DNA from: Chitinophagaceae bacterium
GTDB lineage: Bacteria > Bacteroidota > Bacteroidia > Chitinophagales > Chitinophagaceae
Assembly (NCBI GenBank): GCA_004322015.1
Contig: SCQT01000260.1
Span: 1-54,901, forward strand
Length of the DNA stretch: 54,901 nucleotides
Direction: 5' to 3'
In this document: piece by piece, positions 1 to 9,005 of the stretch
Position numbering within the stretch: the first letter of the stretch is position 1
Layout: each line of letters starts with the position of its first letter
Notes under the pieces: model-generated
Databases searched by the model: none
What the model was told of the DNA's origin: nothing
The model's input: only the letters and a program-made list of their open reading frames with translations
Position numbers and translations under genes: made by a program

Positions 1-378
<378 letters not shown>

Positions 379-499
379 TTTAGCAAGGTGATTTACAATT
401 TTCCAATATGTTATCTTATTGGCTGAAAGCATAAAGCCAAAAGCATAAAAGCAGAAACTTGCTTTTTGCGTTAAGCTTAGTGCCCTAAGCATACTTCCT

Positions 500-610
<111 letters not shown>

Positions 611-615
611 TTTTT

Positions 616-650
616 AAAGCCTTGCAGTGCATACTGCGAGGCTTTTTTTT
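616..650 (+). terminator. Intrinsic terminator of the rRNA operon
   Basis: A 12-bp hairpin (arms 616-627 and 634-645, one G:U pair, 6-nt loop) runs into a tract of eight T residues (643-650). It lies just 3' of the 5S gene. Confidence 0.9.
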
Positions 651-725
651 CACCTGAAAAAAGCGTGTGTTCAGCGGTTAATTGGGTGGGTAATACCCCG
701 TGAAAGAAGACTTTTGTAAATCCTA

Positions 726-1328
726 TTATAATTCCTTAACAATTGCCAGAGATTTTTCCACATGTTCGGCGGGTGTAATATGGTCAGTCTCCGATGAAAA
801 GACTGCCACAATCTTGCCGGTTTTATTGATGACAAATGTGGTTCTCGGGATAAAACCGTGTGTTACTTCCGCTCCCCTTACATCTTTAACGCCAGGCCGG
901 GCAGGAATTAATTTCAATCCATAGGTCGCGGCAATTTTCCCTTCCGGATCAGAGGCTACCGGGAACTTACCGGCGCAATAATGAGGGTCTGCGGAGAACG
1001 AGTTCAATCGTTGAAGGTCATCTGCCGATACCCCGATAATGGTAGCTCCCGCTTGGGTGAATTGATTCTTGAATTCTGAAAAAGTATGTGCTTCTAAATC
1101 ACATCCACCAGTGTAAGCAGCCGGATAAAAATAGAGCACTACCGGTCCTTTGGCAAGCGCTTTTTTTAATGAAAAATTGATTTCATGTCCGGCCAGACTT
1201 GCCTTTGCTGTAAATATGGGAGCAGTGGCCCCTTTAGACAATGCAGTCAATTGTGCAAGGCTGTTTTGAGCAATGAAAAACGTACACCCCAGAAAAAGAA
1301 GGGCCAAAAGATAAGATTTTTTATACAT
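726..1328 (-). CDS. Exported peroxiredoxin (AhpC/TSA family, Bcp/PrxQ-like)
   Basis: A 200-aa thiol peroxidase that would reduce hydrogen peroxide or organic peroxides. Residues 1-26 form a Sec signal peptide ending near SLAQ, so it should act in the periplasm or on the surface. The thioredoxin-fold peroxidatic motif is seen as FYPAAYTGGC, i.e. P-x3-T-x2-C. A second Cys about 47 residues later (DPHYC) lies where PrxQ beta-type enzymes carry the resolving Cys; calling it resolving is inference. The C-terminal half has the expected PRTTFVINKTGKI strand. The gene stands alone and reads towards the rRNA operon. No exact TAnnTTTG box was seen upstream (TAACTTAG near 1350 is close). Confidence 0.88.
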   Translation of the reverse strand: MYKKSYLLALLFLGCTFFIAQNSLAQLTALSKGATAPIFTAKASLAGHEINFSLKKALAKGPVVLYFYPAAYTGGCDLEAHTFSEFKNQFTQAGATIIGVSADDLQRLNSFSADPHYCAGKFPVASDPEGKIAATYGLKLIPARPGVKDVRGAEVTHGFIPRTTFVINKTGKIVAVFSSETDHITPAEHVEKSLAIVKEL

Positions 1329-1486
1329 GGCAGATTATTTATAGATAAGGCTAAGTTAGACATTTTCATTGAATAATTTTACCGCCCTGCTTACATCAAA
1401 CCCTTTTATATAACATATTCGTCTCCTGTTGGTTTTTTTTACACTACATAAATAGGATCTCTCACCTTTTAACCCCCTCATTTTCT

Positions 1487-1494
1487 TATCTTTG
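1487..1494 (+). promoter_or_regulatory. -7 promoter element of glnS
   Basis: TATCTTTG matches the Bacteroidota consensus TAnnTTTG. It ends 21 nt before the chosen ATG of glnS at 1516. No clear TTTG/TTG -33 element is visible at the usual 17-23 nt. Its position argues against the upstream TTG at 1492 as the start, because that codon overlaps the promoter. Confidence 0.6.
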
Positions 1495-1515
1495 CCGGCT
1501 AAAGCAATATTATCC

Positions 1516-3180
1516 ATGAGCGGGGAAAAATCGTTGAATTTTATTGAAGAGATTGTTGAAGAAGATATTAAGGAAGGTAAATATGCTAATATTGTCACCC
1601 GTTTTCCGCCAGAGCCGAACGGTTACCTGCACATCGGCCATGCCAAAGCCATTTGTCTGAATTTCGGATTGACGCGGGAATATCCGGGTTATACCAATCT
1701 CCGCTTTGATGATACTAATCCGGTGACTGAAGAAACCGAATATGTGGATTCGATCAAAGCGGATATTAAGTGGTTGGGATTTGAATGGAAAAATGAACAT
1801 TATACCTCTGATTATTTTGAACAACTATATGAGTTTGCGGTCAGGCTCATCAGGAAAGGATTAGCTTACGTGGATGATTCTACTCCTGAAGAAATTGCGG
1901 AAGGGAAGGGTACTCCCACTACTCCGGGAGCGGCAAGTCCTTACCGGGAAAGAAGCGTGGAAGAAAATTTAAGCTTATTTAAAGAAATGCGGGAAGGGAA
2001 ATATAAAGATGGTGAAAAAGTATTGCGTGCGAAAATTGACCTGACTGATGCTAATATGCAGATGCGTGATCCGCTGATGTATCGTATTAAGCATGCACAT
2101 CATCATCGCACGGGCGACGAATGGTGCATTTATCCGATGTATGATTTTGCCCATGGTCAGAGCGATAGTATTGAAAATATCACTCATTCCATCTGTACCC
2201 TGGAATTTGTACCGCACCGGCCCTTGTATGATTGGTTTATTGACAAGTTGGAAATATTTCCATCGCATCAATACGAATTTGCCCGGCTGAATCTAAGCTA
2301 TACCGTGATGAGCAAACGTAAATTATTGCAGCTTGTCAATGAAAAAATTGTATCAGGATGGGACGATCCGCGTATGCCTACCATCAGCGCCTTCAGAAGA
2401 CGCGGTTATACGCCTGAAAGTATCCGCAATTTTTGTGATCGCGTAGGGGTTCAGAAAAGAGAGAATCTGATTGATCTGAGCCTTTTGGAATTTTTTATCC
2501 GGGAGGACATGAACAAAAAAGCGTTACGGAGGATGGCGGTGCTTGATCCCGTGAAATTAGTGATTACCAATTATCCGGAAGGAAAGACCGAAGAAATGGA
2601 AACTGAGAATAATCCTGAGGATCCGGCGGCAGGTCGCAGGACAATCCCTTTCAGCCGTGAATTATGGATAGAACGGGAAGATTTTATGGAAGACCCGCCT
2701 AAAAAGTTTTTCCGCTTAGGTCCCGGACGTGCCGTGCGTTTGAAGAGCGCTTATATTATTCAGTGTATAGGTTTCAAAAAAGATGATAAGGGAAATATTG
2801 CTGAAATACATGCCGAATACTTACCCCAAAGCAGGAGCGGTCACGACAGCAGCGGCATGAAAGTGAAAGGCACTATTCACTGGCTGAGTATTCCGCATGC
2901 CAAAAAAGCTGAAGTGAGATTGTATGATCGTTTGTTCAAAGTGGAAGATCCGGCTAATGCCGAAGGAGATTTTAAGGAGCATATCAATCCTGATTCTCTG
3001 CAGATCATTCCGAATGCATTCATTGAACCTTCCCTGGCAAATTCAGAACCAGACGAGCATTTCCAGTTTATCAGGAAAGGGTATTTTTATTTAGACAAGG
3101 ATTCGACAACAAATAATTTAGTGTTTAACCGTACGGTTACCTTGAAAGATACCTGGGCTAAAGAGAAAAACAAAGAATAA
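1516..3180 (+). CDS. glnS: Glutaminyl-tRNA synthetase
   Basis: A 554-aa class Ic synthetase that attaches glutamine to tRNA-Gln in the cytoplasm. The HIGH motif is at residues 39-42, inside PPEPNGYLHIGHAK. The KMSKS-equivalent reads VMSKR near residue 265, as is usual for GlnRS. The C-terminal part is the beta-barrel anticodon-binding domain (RLKSAY through FNRTVTL). Length is normal for the family. The open frame extends back to a TTG at 1492, but that codon overlaps the promoter box, so ATG 1516 is preferred. A true glnS implies direct Gln-tRNA charging without an obligatory GatCAB route for Gln. The convergent YkuK-like gene ends 9 bp downstream. Confidence 0.97.
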   Translation: MSGEKSLNFIEEIVEEDIKEGKYANIVTRFPPEPNGYLHIGHAKAICLNFGLTREYPGYTNLRFDDTNPVTEETEYVDSIKADIKWLGFEWKNEHYTSDYFEQLYEFAVRLIRKGLAYVDDSTPEEIAEGKGTPTTPGAASPYRERSVEENLSLFKEMREGKYKDGEKVLRAKIDLTDANMQMRDPLMYRIKHAHHHRTGDEWCIYPMYDFAHGQSDSIENITHSICTLEFVPHRPLYDWFIDKLEIFPSHQYEFARLNLSYTVMSKRKLLQLVNEKIVSGWDDPRMPTISAFRRRGYTPESIRNFCDRVGVQKRENLIDLSLLEFFIREDMNKKALRRMAVLDPVKLVITNYPEGKTEEMETENNPEDPAAGRRTIPFSRELWIEREDFMEDPPKKFFRLGPGRAVRLKSAYIIQCIGFKKDDKGNIAEIHAEYLPQSRSGHDSSGMKVKGTIHWLSIPHAKKAEVRLYDRLFKVEDPANAEGDFKEHINPDSLQIIPNAFIEPSLANSEPDEHFQFIRKGYFYLDKDSTTNNLVFNRTVTLKDTWAKEKNKE

Positions 3181-3189
3181 CGTTTACTC

Positions 3190-3663
3190 TTAATTTACGA
3201 TCTTATCTGCACAGCAACTGCTGGCAAAGGCGTCCGGCTTAGCTTTGAAAGCAAAGCCCATTCCGAGAATATAACCCATGGCTTCGCGCAAAGCTTCATT
3301 GCTCTTGAAATGTGGATTGGTATTGATGTCGGCGTGCACTTCCATGTCCACATCATATTCCGTGAACAAATCGCAAAGTTCATAGGCGATCTCAATACTG
3401 CGCGCCACTTCGACGAGCATACGTTCTTTGATGGCAAATTGTTTCAGTGTTTTATCATTCTGGATGAACATAAATCCGCCCCGGTGTTCACGCAGAAAAA
3501 CAATGACGGTGGCAAATTCGGTTTCAACGCCTTTTACCTGGGAATCCGTACCGATACATACTTTCAGCCGGAATCCCTTTTCTTTCTCACGGATGATGGC
3601 GTGCCTCACCTCTTCTTTGATAGGGAGATTGATAGGCTCCCCGTTGAACTTTCTCCATTTCAT
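3190..3663 (-). CDS. RNase H-like YkuK family protein (DUF458)
   Basis: A 157-aa cytoplasmic protein of the YkuK/DUF458 family, which has a predicted RNase H-like fold but no well-established biochemical role. The family hallmark GTDSQVKG sits near residue 40, where the first catalytic Asp of an RNase H fold is expected. Further acidic positions are in DVDMEVHADIN (near 105-115). The C-terminal GYILGMGFAFKAKPDAFA segment is also typical. No signal peptide is present. It is convergent with glnS, stands alone and has normal family length. Confidence 0.82.
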   Translation of the reverse strand: MKWRKFNGEPINLPIKEEVRHAIIREKEKGFRLKVCIGTDSQVKGVETEFATVIVFLREHRGGFMFIQNDKTLKQFAIKERMLVEVARSIEIAYELCDLFTEYDVDMEVHADINTNPHFKSNEALREAMGYILGMGFAFKAKPDAFASSCCADKIVN

Positions 3664-3836
3664 AATGATAGATTTTATGATTTAATGAGTGGGTAAGCAT
3701 AGACAATTCCATTTGTTAATCTATTTATAACAGTCTGATGAATAAAATTCACACAAAGTACGAAGAAAAATAAAATTCAAATGTAAAATACCAATCAGAA
3801 ATTCCGGCAGTCAATAAGTTGTGAACAAACTAGTAC

Positions 3837-3844
3837 TATATTTG
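3837..3844 (+). promoter_or_regulatory. -7 promoter element for the 3866 lipoprotein gene
   Basis: TATATTTG fits TAnnTTTG and ends 21 nt before the ATG at 3866, the same spacing as at glnS and the AraC gene. A TTG at 3819-3821 is a weak -33 candidate, with a spacing of 15 (shorter than usual). Confidence 0.5.
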
Positions 3845-3865
3845 TAATAGAAGGAATTGACCAAC

Positions 3866-4213
3866 ATGAAAACGTTTCTGAAACTTGTGATATTTACGGC
3901 TATTTGTAGCTTCTTCATAATTAGTTGTAAAAAGAAGAATCCGCCTGCCCCTACCTGGAGAACTGCTGCTGTTATTGCAGGATGGAATTATGGAGCATGT
4001 CCCACCTGCGGAGGATTTTATTTAAATTTCGGAAATAATACCCAAATAAATGACAGCACTACCTATTATATTTTCCACTGGAATAATAATGTATCAGATT
4101 TTTTCAAGGAATATGGGTATAAAACTCCCCGTTTTGTACAAGTGGATTGGCAAAAGGATACTTTCCATTTTTCACCACAAAAAATTGATATTTTGAAAAT
4201 GGGGCTTCGGTAA
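3866..4213 (+). CDS. Small lipoprotein of unknown function
   Basis: A 115-aa protein with a clear lipoprotein signal: MKTFLKLV, a hydrophobic core, then the lipobox ending FIISC, with Cys followed by KKK. The mature part is rich in aromatic residues and Asn and contains a CPTC pair (GACPTCGG); whether that pair binds metal or forms a disulfide is unknown. The open frame begins at a TTG (3857), but ATG 3866 gives the standard lipoprotein start and fits the promoter. I recognise no domain. It lies between two minus-strand genes and is monocistronic. Confidence 0.7.
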   Translation: MKTFLKLVIFTAICSFFIISCKKKNPPAPTWRTAAVIAGWNYGACPTCGGFYLNFGNNTQINDSTTYYIFHWNNNVSDFFKEYGYKTPRFVQVDWQKDTFHFSPQKIDILKMGLR

Positions 4214-4320
4214 AATGAAGGGCGATTCGGTATTTTTTTACTGATTCCCCGTTAGCTATGCAAAAAGACTTTTTTCAGATTATTTAAGTTATTATGTCTA
4301 ACGCTGAGCTTATATGAAAA

Positions 4321-5307
4321 TCAATCTTTTTTAGAGGGAGTAAAGAGCACTACTGCATTTTTCACAGGACTTAAACTATGAAGATAAGTATAAATAGCTG
4401 CTAAATCCGTGGTGTCCATACCGCCATACATATTCCATGGCATCGGAGTTTGCATTTCACCTGGTTTTACTATAGGAGGTGTATAACTGCTGTCCGCATA
4501 TTTCCTGAACAGGCTTACAAAAGCTGCCTCACTCCAGTTCCCGATACCGGTTTCTTTATCAGGGGTGAGGTTAGCAGAGGTTACCACACTTCCATCCGGC
4601 ATGTTAAATGCCCATCCGCCTGCAAAGGGGACTCCGACCACTTTACCTTTAACCTGCCTGGTATGGCACTCCTGGCACCCGGCTATTTGCACTAAGTAAT
4701 GACCGTAGGCCAGGGTGTCCGACGGGAGAGGTCGTTCAGTCGGATGTGCTTTTTGAGGGATCGTATTAATGATAAAGTTCATCGGGAAATCAATATGTCT
4801 TGCGGGAGGGATATTATCAATGACAGGAAGCGTGCGGATGTAAGCAATGATAGCTTCCACGTCTCTCGGATCCATCAAGCTGTAATAATGATAAGGCATA
4901 ACGGGAAACATAGCTTCACCGTTCTTATTTACTCCCGTGGTTATCATCCTATAGACCTCCCCATCTGTCCAGTCTTTCAGATTGAAAGGAGTGATGTTTC
5001 GTGCATAAAATGTTCCCGGAAACCCCATGCTTTCGTCAAATTTATCTCCGCCTTTGCCTTCCGTACCCGGAATAATAGGCCCTGCAAACTTGGTCCAGTC
5101 GCGGGTAGAATGGCAATCAATGCAAACGGTGACATGGTTTGCTAAATAAGCACCGCGTTGGATAACAGCCGGCGAGGATTGAAGGGTTATTTGCGGAGCA
5201 GCGCCTACATCGGGCAATCCTTTTTTCAGGTAAATAAGCAAACCGGCAATAGCGAGGATAATAATGAGTAGAATAATCCCAATGACTTTCAGGATCTTGC
5301 GGAACAT
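4321..5307 (-). CDS. Membrane-anchored diheme cytochrome c
   Basis: A 328-aa electron-transfer protein with one N-terminal transmembrane anchor (residues 7-27) and two covalent heme sites: CIDCH at 62-66 and CQECH near 210. It resembles the cytochrome subunits that accept electrons from periplasmic dehydrogenases (alcohol, aldehyde or nicotinate dehydrogenase type). The heme domains would face the periplasm. Met residues in GEAMFPVMPYHYY and QTPMPWNMYG are candidate distal ligands. No dehydrogenase partner lies next to it, so its electron donor cannot be named from this window. Confidence 0.88.
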   Translation of the reverse strand: MFRKILKVIGIILLIIILAIAGLLIYLKKGLPDVGAAPQITLQSSPAVIQRGAYLANHVTVCIDCHSTRDWTKFAGPIIPGTEGKGGDKFDESMGFPGTFYARNITPFNLKDWTDGEVYRMITTGVNKNGEAMFPVMPYHYYSLMDPRDVEAIIAYIRTLPVIDNIPPARHIDFPMNFIINTIPQKAHPTERPLPSDTLAYGHYLVQIAGCQECHTRQVKGKVVGVPFAGGWAFNMPDGSVVTSANLTPDKETGIGNWSEAAFVSLFRKYADSSYTPPIVKPGEMQTPMPWNMYGGMDTTDLAAIYTYLHSLSPVKNAVVLFTPSKKD

Positions 5308-5395
5308 AACAATGGAAGTTTTGAGGTTAACAAATAAGTACAGTTAAATACAATGACCGCTCAAAAATAAAAAGAAGAATCGAAAAATAAAAATC

Positions 5396-7057
5396 CTATC
5401 CTGAATAAGACAGCGTGGTAAATTCGAATTTATCTCCGTCAAACAATCCTTTATCGCTTAATTTCAAGTGGGGGATTACCAGCAATGCCATAAAAGATAA
5501 GGTCATAAAGGGCGCCCTTAACCGGCTGCCTGTCTCTTTTACCATTTTATCCATGGCTGCATATTCTTTTGCCACTGTATAACCGTCTTTGCCGCTCATT
5601 AATCCAGCTACAGGCAAGGGTAATACCTTTTCTTTTTGATCGCCGATGACACAGATGCCACCTTTACTTTCGATTAACAGATTAACTGCCCGGCAAAGGT
5701 ATTCATCACTGGTGCCAATAGCAATGATGTTGTGACTGTCGTGCGCTACAGAAGAAGCTATAGCGCCATTTTTAATACCGAAGTTTTTAATAAAAGCAAG
5801 GGAAGGGGCAGTATCCAAATACCGGTTGACGACGGTTATTTTTAGAATATCATTTTCGATGTCCGGAAACAAAATGCCATTTTTAATCACCGATTTTTCA
5901 ATGAGTCTGTTTGTAATCAACTCCCCATCTAATGCTTCAATCACGTTAATCACAGGAGCGGCGGATTTAATTTGAAAATCTTTCGGAGTTTTTGGGGAAC
6001 AGTTAAAATGATTAATAAGATTCACCGGGATACTTTGGATGAATGTTTTTCCCTCCTCTGCGACCTGGCGGCCATTGATAAAAGTTTTTAATATGCTGAA
6101 ATTAGCGACATTATCAATAACCATAAAATCTGCAGGATCATTTTCTCTCAGCAATCCTACAGGCAAATGATAATGTAATACCGGATTGAGGCAGGCCGCT
6201 TTTAAAATATTAAATAGAGAAATCCCTTTACCTAATGCACGTTTTACCAATAGATTAATATGCCCTTCCACTAAGCTATCCGGATGTTTGTCATCGCTGC
6301 AAAACATGATGCGGTCAGGATAATTATTCAGTAAATCAATCAGGGCTTCGAAATTACGGGCTGCACTGCCTTCCCGGATGAGAATATGCATCCCCGCATT
6401 TAATTTATCCAGCGCTTCTTCTTTAGTGAAACATTCATGGTCGGTGCTGATGGTAACGGTATCTTTATAGCCTGCTTCGGTATATCTTTTGGCATCCTCA
6501 CCCCTTAATCCAGGCGCATGGCCATCCACGGGTTTGTTTATTTTTTTTGCAGCTTCTATTTTTTTCATTACTTCTTTGTCGCTATGCAATACACCCGGGA
6601 AATTCATCATTTCAGACAGGTAGAAAATATCCTCTCGTTGTAATAATTTTTCTACTGCTATTGCATCCAGTGTCGCGCCTGCGGTTTCAAATGCCGTAGC
6701 AGGCACACAGGATGGCGCACCGAAAAAGAATTTGAAAGGGACCTCTTTCCCGTTTTTGATCATAAAGTCCACACCGGCTTCTCCGCATACATTAGCAATC
6801 TCATGCGGATCGGAAACGGTGGCTACAGTCCCATGCACTACTGCTAATCTGGCAAACTCGGATGGAACCAGCATGGAGCTTTCAATATGCACATGCGCAT
6901 CAATGAAGCCCGGAAGGATATAGGGTAATGATTGATCCCGGTGTGTACTGATCTTATTGATCTTTTTAATAATTCCATCCTCAACGGAAATATACGCAGG
7001 ATATATTTCTTCTTCGAAAATATTGATGAGATTAGCTGTAAGCGTGAACTTTTTCAT
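5396..7057 (-). CDS. ade: Adenine deaminase
   Basis: A 553-aa amidohydrolase-superfamily enzyme converting adenine to hypoxanthine and ammonia (purine salvage). The metal-binding motif HVHIESS follows the PGFID strand near residue 60. Other family signatures are [21 protein letters not shown] and SDDKHP, followed by the C-terminal cyclic-adenine-deaminase domain (VAHDSHNI). Length is normal. The frame stays open to a methionine at 7177, but the true N-terminus is [14 protein letters not shown] at 7057; the longer form would translate the direct repeats described separately. A WYL-domain regulator gene ends 221 bp upstream on the same strand. Confidence 0.95.
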   Translation of the reverse strand: MKKFTLTANLINIFEEEIYPAYISVEDGIIKKINKISTHRDQSLPYILPGFIDAHVHIESSMLVPSEFARLAVVHGTVATVSDPHEIANVCGEAGVDFMIKNGKEVPFKFFFGAPSCVPATAFETAGATLDAIAVEKLLQREDIFYLSEMMNFPGVLHSDKEVMKKIEAAKKINKPVDGHAPGLRGEDAKRYTEAGYKDTVTISTDHECFTKEEALDKLNAGMHILIREGSAARNFEALIDLLNNYPDRIMFCSDDKHPDSLVEGHINLLVKRALGKGISLFNILKAACLNPVLHYHLPVGLLRENDPADFMVIDNVANFSILKTFINGRQVAEEGKTFIQSIPVNLINHFNCSPKTPKDFQIKSAAPVINVIEALDGELITNRLIEKSVIKNGILFPDIENDILKITVVNRYLDTAPSLAFIKNFGIKNGAIASSVAHDSHNIIAIGTSDEYLCRAVNLLIESKGGICVIGDQKEKVLPLPVAGLMSGKDGYTVAKEYAAMDKMVKETGSRLRAPFMTLSFMALLVIPHLKLSDKGLFDGDKFEFTTLSYSG

Positions 7058-7061
7058 GAAG

Positions 7062-7069
7062 TAAAGATA
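7062..7069 (-). promoter_or_regulatory. Candidate -7 element of ade, very close to the start codon
   Basis: Read on the minus strand this is TATCTTTA, fitting TAnnTTTR. It ends only 4 nt before the ATG at 7057, so a start site 5-7 nt downstream would give an essentially leaderless mRNA. It could also be a chance match in AT-rich sequence. Confidence 0.35.
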
Positions 7070-7136
7070 AAAAGAAGAGAATAGAAAGTGGAAATATTGA
7101 AGGATCTTATTGTTTGATAGCTTGATGGTCCCATTG

Positions 7137-7197
7137 TTTTTTATCATGAACAATACAAAGTGCTCCCGGTGATTCATTTTTTATCATAAAGAATACA
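7137..7197. repeat. Two 21-bp direct repeats upstream of ade
   Basis: TTTTTTATCATGAACAATAC plus A (7137-7157) and a second copy at 7177-7197 agree at 19 of 21 positions and start exactly 40 bp apart. They lie 80-140 bp upstream of ade and downstream of the WYL-regulator gene. A pair on one face of the helix (about four turns) is what a regulator binding site often looks like; binding by the neighbouring regulator is inference. Confidence 0.6.
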
Positions 7198-7278
7198 TTA
7201 AGTCCTCTCTTGAGAATCTTAGCGTGTATTGTAGTTCAATCATTATGCAGAAGCGGCAGGATCCATTTCTTTAGCTCT

Positions 7279-8289
7279 TTATCCGGTGTATAATTTCATC
7301 ATATTTTCTGCTTCCTGTTTTATTTTTTCCGCCAGAATTCTTGGTTGAATGACTTTTACTTTTGAACCGTAGCTTAGTAAAATCATCATTAACTCATAAT
7401 TGGGTACCAGTTCTAATTCAATACGACATTCCCGGTTGTTATCTTTTAATATTTTTTGTGACTGATGAAGTGGCTGTGTTTTTAAATATTTTCCCTGCTG
7501 AGGTGTAAAAGACAGCACTATTTTCATAGGCTTTTCATCCGGTGTAAAAGAAATGCCGATAAGATTTTTGAAGTAGCCTGTTTCATCAAAATTCTTTTCT
7601 TCAAAATATTGGCCTGCCGGCCATATATCAATGATGCGGTCTAACCCGAAAGTGCGTAATCCCGGTTTTGTCTCTTTAGTACTTTTTGCAAAAACATAAA
7701 AGCGGTTATTATATTCGCGCAAATGATAAGGTTCAATCCGGTATTCCTTAGGCTCTTTTCTGTCAAAGGATTGGTAGCTGATGCGGAGTATTTCCCTTGA
7801 ACGGATCGCATCCGCTATGGCGGGTATCCATTCCAGCCCCTTGTAGCGCGGCGGTGCATCTAAGTGAATCAGTCCGTTTGCTTCTCTTTTTTTCCTGTTG
7901 ATGCTTACCGAGTCGGCTATCTTTAAAATAGCATCTTCAAATTCCTTGATGATCTGCAGATTGTTGAATTGCCGGAGGATGCCGATAGCGATTTCCAGTC
8001 CCTGGAGCTCATATTCCGTCACAGGCATATTATTGATTGAATATCCTTCTTCGGAATAGTAATATCCTTTTTGATAGTGATCAAATTCAATAGGCGCATG
8101 ATAATTCAAATCGCCGTTTTCCCGCATATTCTTAATGTCCAGCAGAATGGTTCTGCGTGAAACATCCTTTTCCATTTTCTCCGATACATATTCGATCAAC
8201 TGAGGCAGAGAAGGCTTAGGTAACATATTATTCCTAAGCCTTTCATCAATAAGCCGGTAACGGGTAAGCGCATCTTTATTGAGTGGCAT
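7279..8289 (-). CDS. WYL-domain transcriptional regulator
   Basis: A 336-aa cytoplasmic DNA-binding protein. The N-terminal third is a DeoR-type helix-turn-helix (SLPQLIEYVSEKM, then DVSRRTILLDIKNMR near residues 28-55). The middle and C-terminal parts form a WYL domain (core near ILRISYQSF, then EPYHLREYNNRFYVFA) with its C-terminal extension; WYL domains are thought to bind ligands. Members regulate diverse systems, some of them phage defence, but no defence genes are nearby. Same strand as ade, with the direct repeats between the two, so regulation of ade or of itself is plausible but not shown. Confidence 0.88.
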   Translation of the reverse strand: MPLNKDALTRYRLIDERLRNNMLPKPSLPQLIEYVSEKMEKDVSRRTILLDIKNMRENGDLNYHAPIEFDHYQKGYYYSEEGYSINNMPVTEYELQGLEIAIGILRQFNNLQIIKEFEDAILKIADSVSINRKKREANGLIHLDAPPRYKGLEWIPAIADAIRSREILRISYQSFDRKEPKEYRIEPYHLREYNNRFYVFAKSTKETKPGLRTFGLDRIIDIWPAGQYFEEKNFDETGYFKNLIGISFTPDEKPMKIVLSFTPQQGKYLKTQPLHQSQKILKDNNRECRIELELVPNYELMMILLSYGSKVKVIQPRILAEKIKQEAENMMKLYTG

Positions 8290-8374
8290 AAGATATCTGA
8301 ATCATTTTAAGCAATTCGATGATAAATGATTTAACAATAAAGCAAAGAGGCCATTCAACAATTAGTCGTCCATG

Positions 8375-8812
8375 TTACTGATTGGCATTTGCCAGGTTCT
8401 GCATTTTGGCGAGAATAGTATCATATTTAGCGGATACCGATTGAGTGAAGCTTGTCCAGTTTGTTTGTGTTTGACTTCCTGCTGTTCCGAGCAGAGCTTT
8501 CAGTGAATCTCTCTGTACTTTCAAGGCTGTTATCTGCTTATCCATTTTGATCTTGAGCGTACCTTTGTAAGTTTTGGAAGTGCTGTCCCATTGGTGTATC
8601 CGCTGATCCAGCACGGTCATCGTGCCGGTCCATGTGGAATCAAAGTTGGATACCTGGGAACTGAAGGACTGTACTGCATTTTTAGCAGCCGAAGCCAGGC
8701 TGTCTGCTGCACTTTGTGCAGATTTTTTAGAGGCATTGTTACAGGAAGCGACCATCATGGCAGCACCTGCGAAAAAGAATGCGATCAATCCGATTGCGAG
8801 TGATTTTTTCAT
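8375..8812 (-). CDS. Small Ala/Ser-rich lipoprotein
   Basis: A 145-aa lipoprotein, start set at the ATG at 8812 that opens MKKSLAIGLIAFFF; the longer frame from 8899 has no typical signal. The lipobox is MMVASC. The mature protein is Ser/Ala/Lys-rich and largely predicted alpha-helical, with repeated DSL/DST and Gln-rich segments, and could form a coiled coil. I recognise no conserved domain. It lies between the GH116 gene and the WYL gene on the same strand, 193 bp beyond the end of the PUL, and is probably not part of it. Confidence 0.65.
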   Translation of the reverse strand: MKKSLAIGLIAFFFAGAAMMVASCNNASKKSAQSAADSLASAAKNAVQSFSSQVSNFDSTWTGTMTVLDQRIHQWDSTSKTYKGTLKIKMDKQITALKVQRDSLKALLGTAGSQTQTNWTSFTQSVSAKYDTILAKMQNLANANQ

Positions 8813-9005
8813 CTGAAAAGTTTTTATGGTTATTGAAAATGATATACTAATTGAATAGGAGGGATTCATAAGAAGTGTAAATGTAAAAGAAAAAAACAAA
8901 AAAAGAAAGAAATTCTTGGAAAGAGGGTGAGGTAAATGGATGCTCCATCAATCCTCATTGATCCCGGTTTCGGGAATAATAAGGGCAGGATCTTTTGTGA
9001 TGTAA

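Noticed and set aside
7058-7177. N-terminal extension of adenine deaminase
   Set aside because: Would translate the direct repeats and the promoter box; homology begins at the ATG at 7057.
7279-8289. WYL regulator as marker of a phage-defence island
   Set aside because: No restriction, CBASS, BREX, Cas or other defence genes are within reach; neighbours are metabolic.
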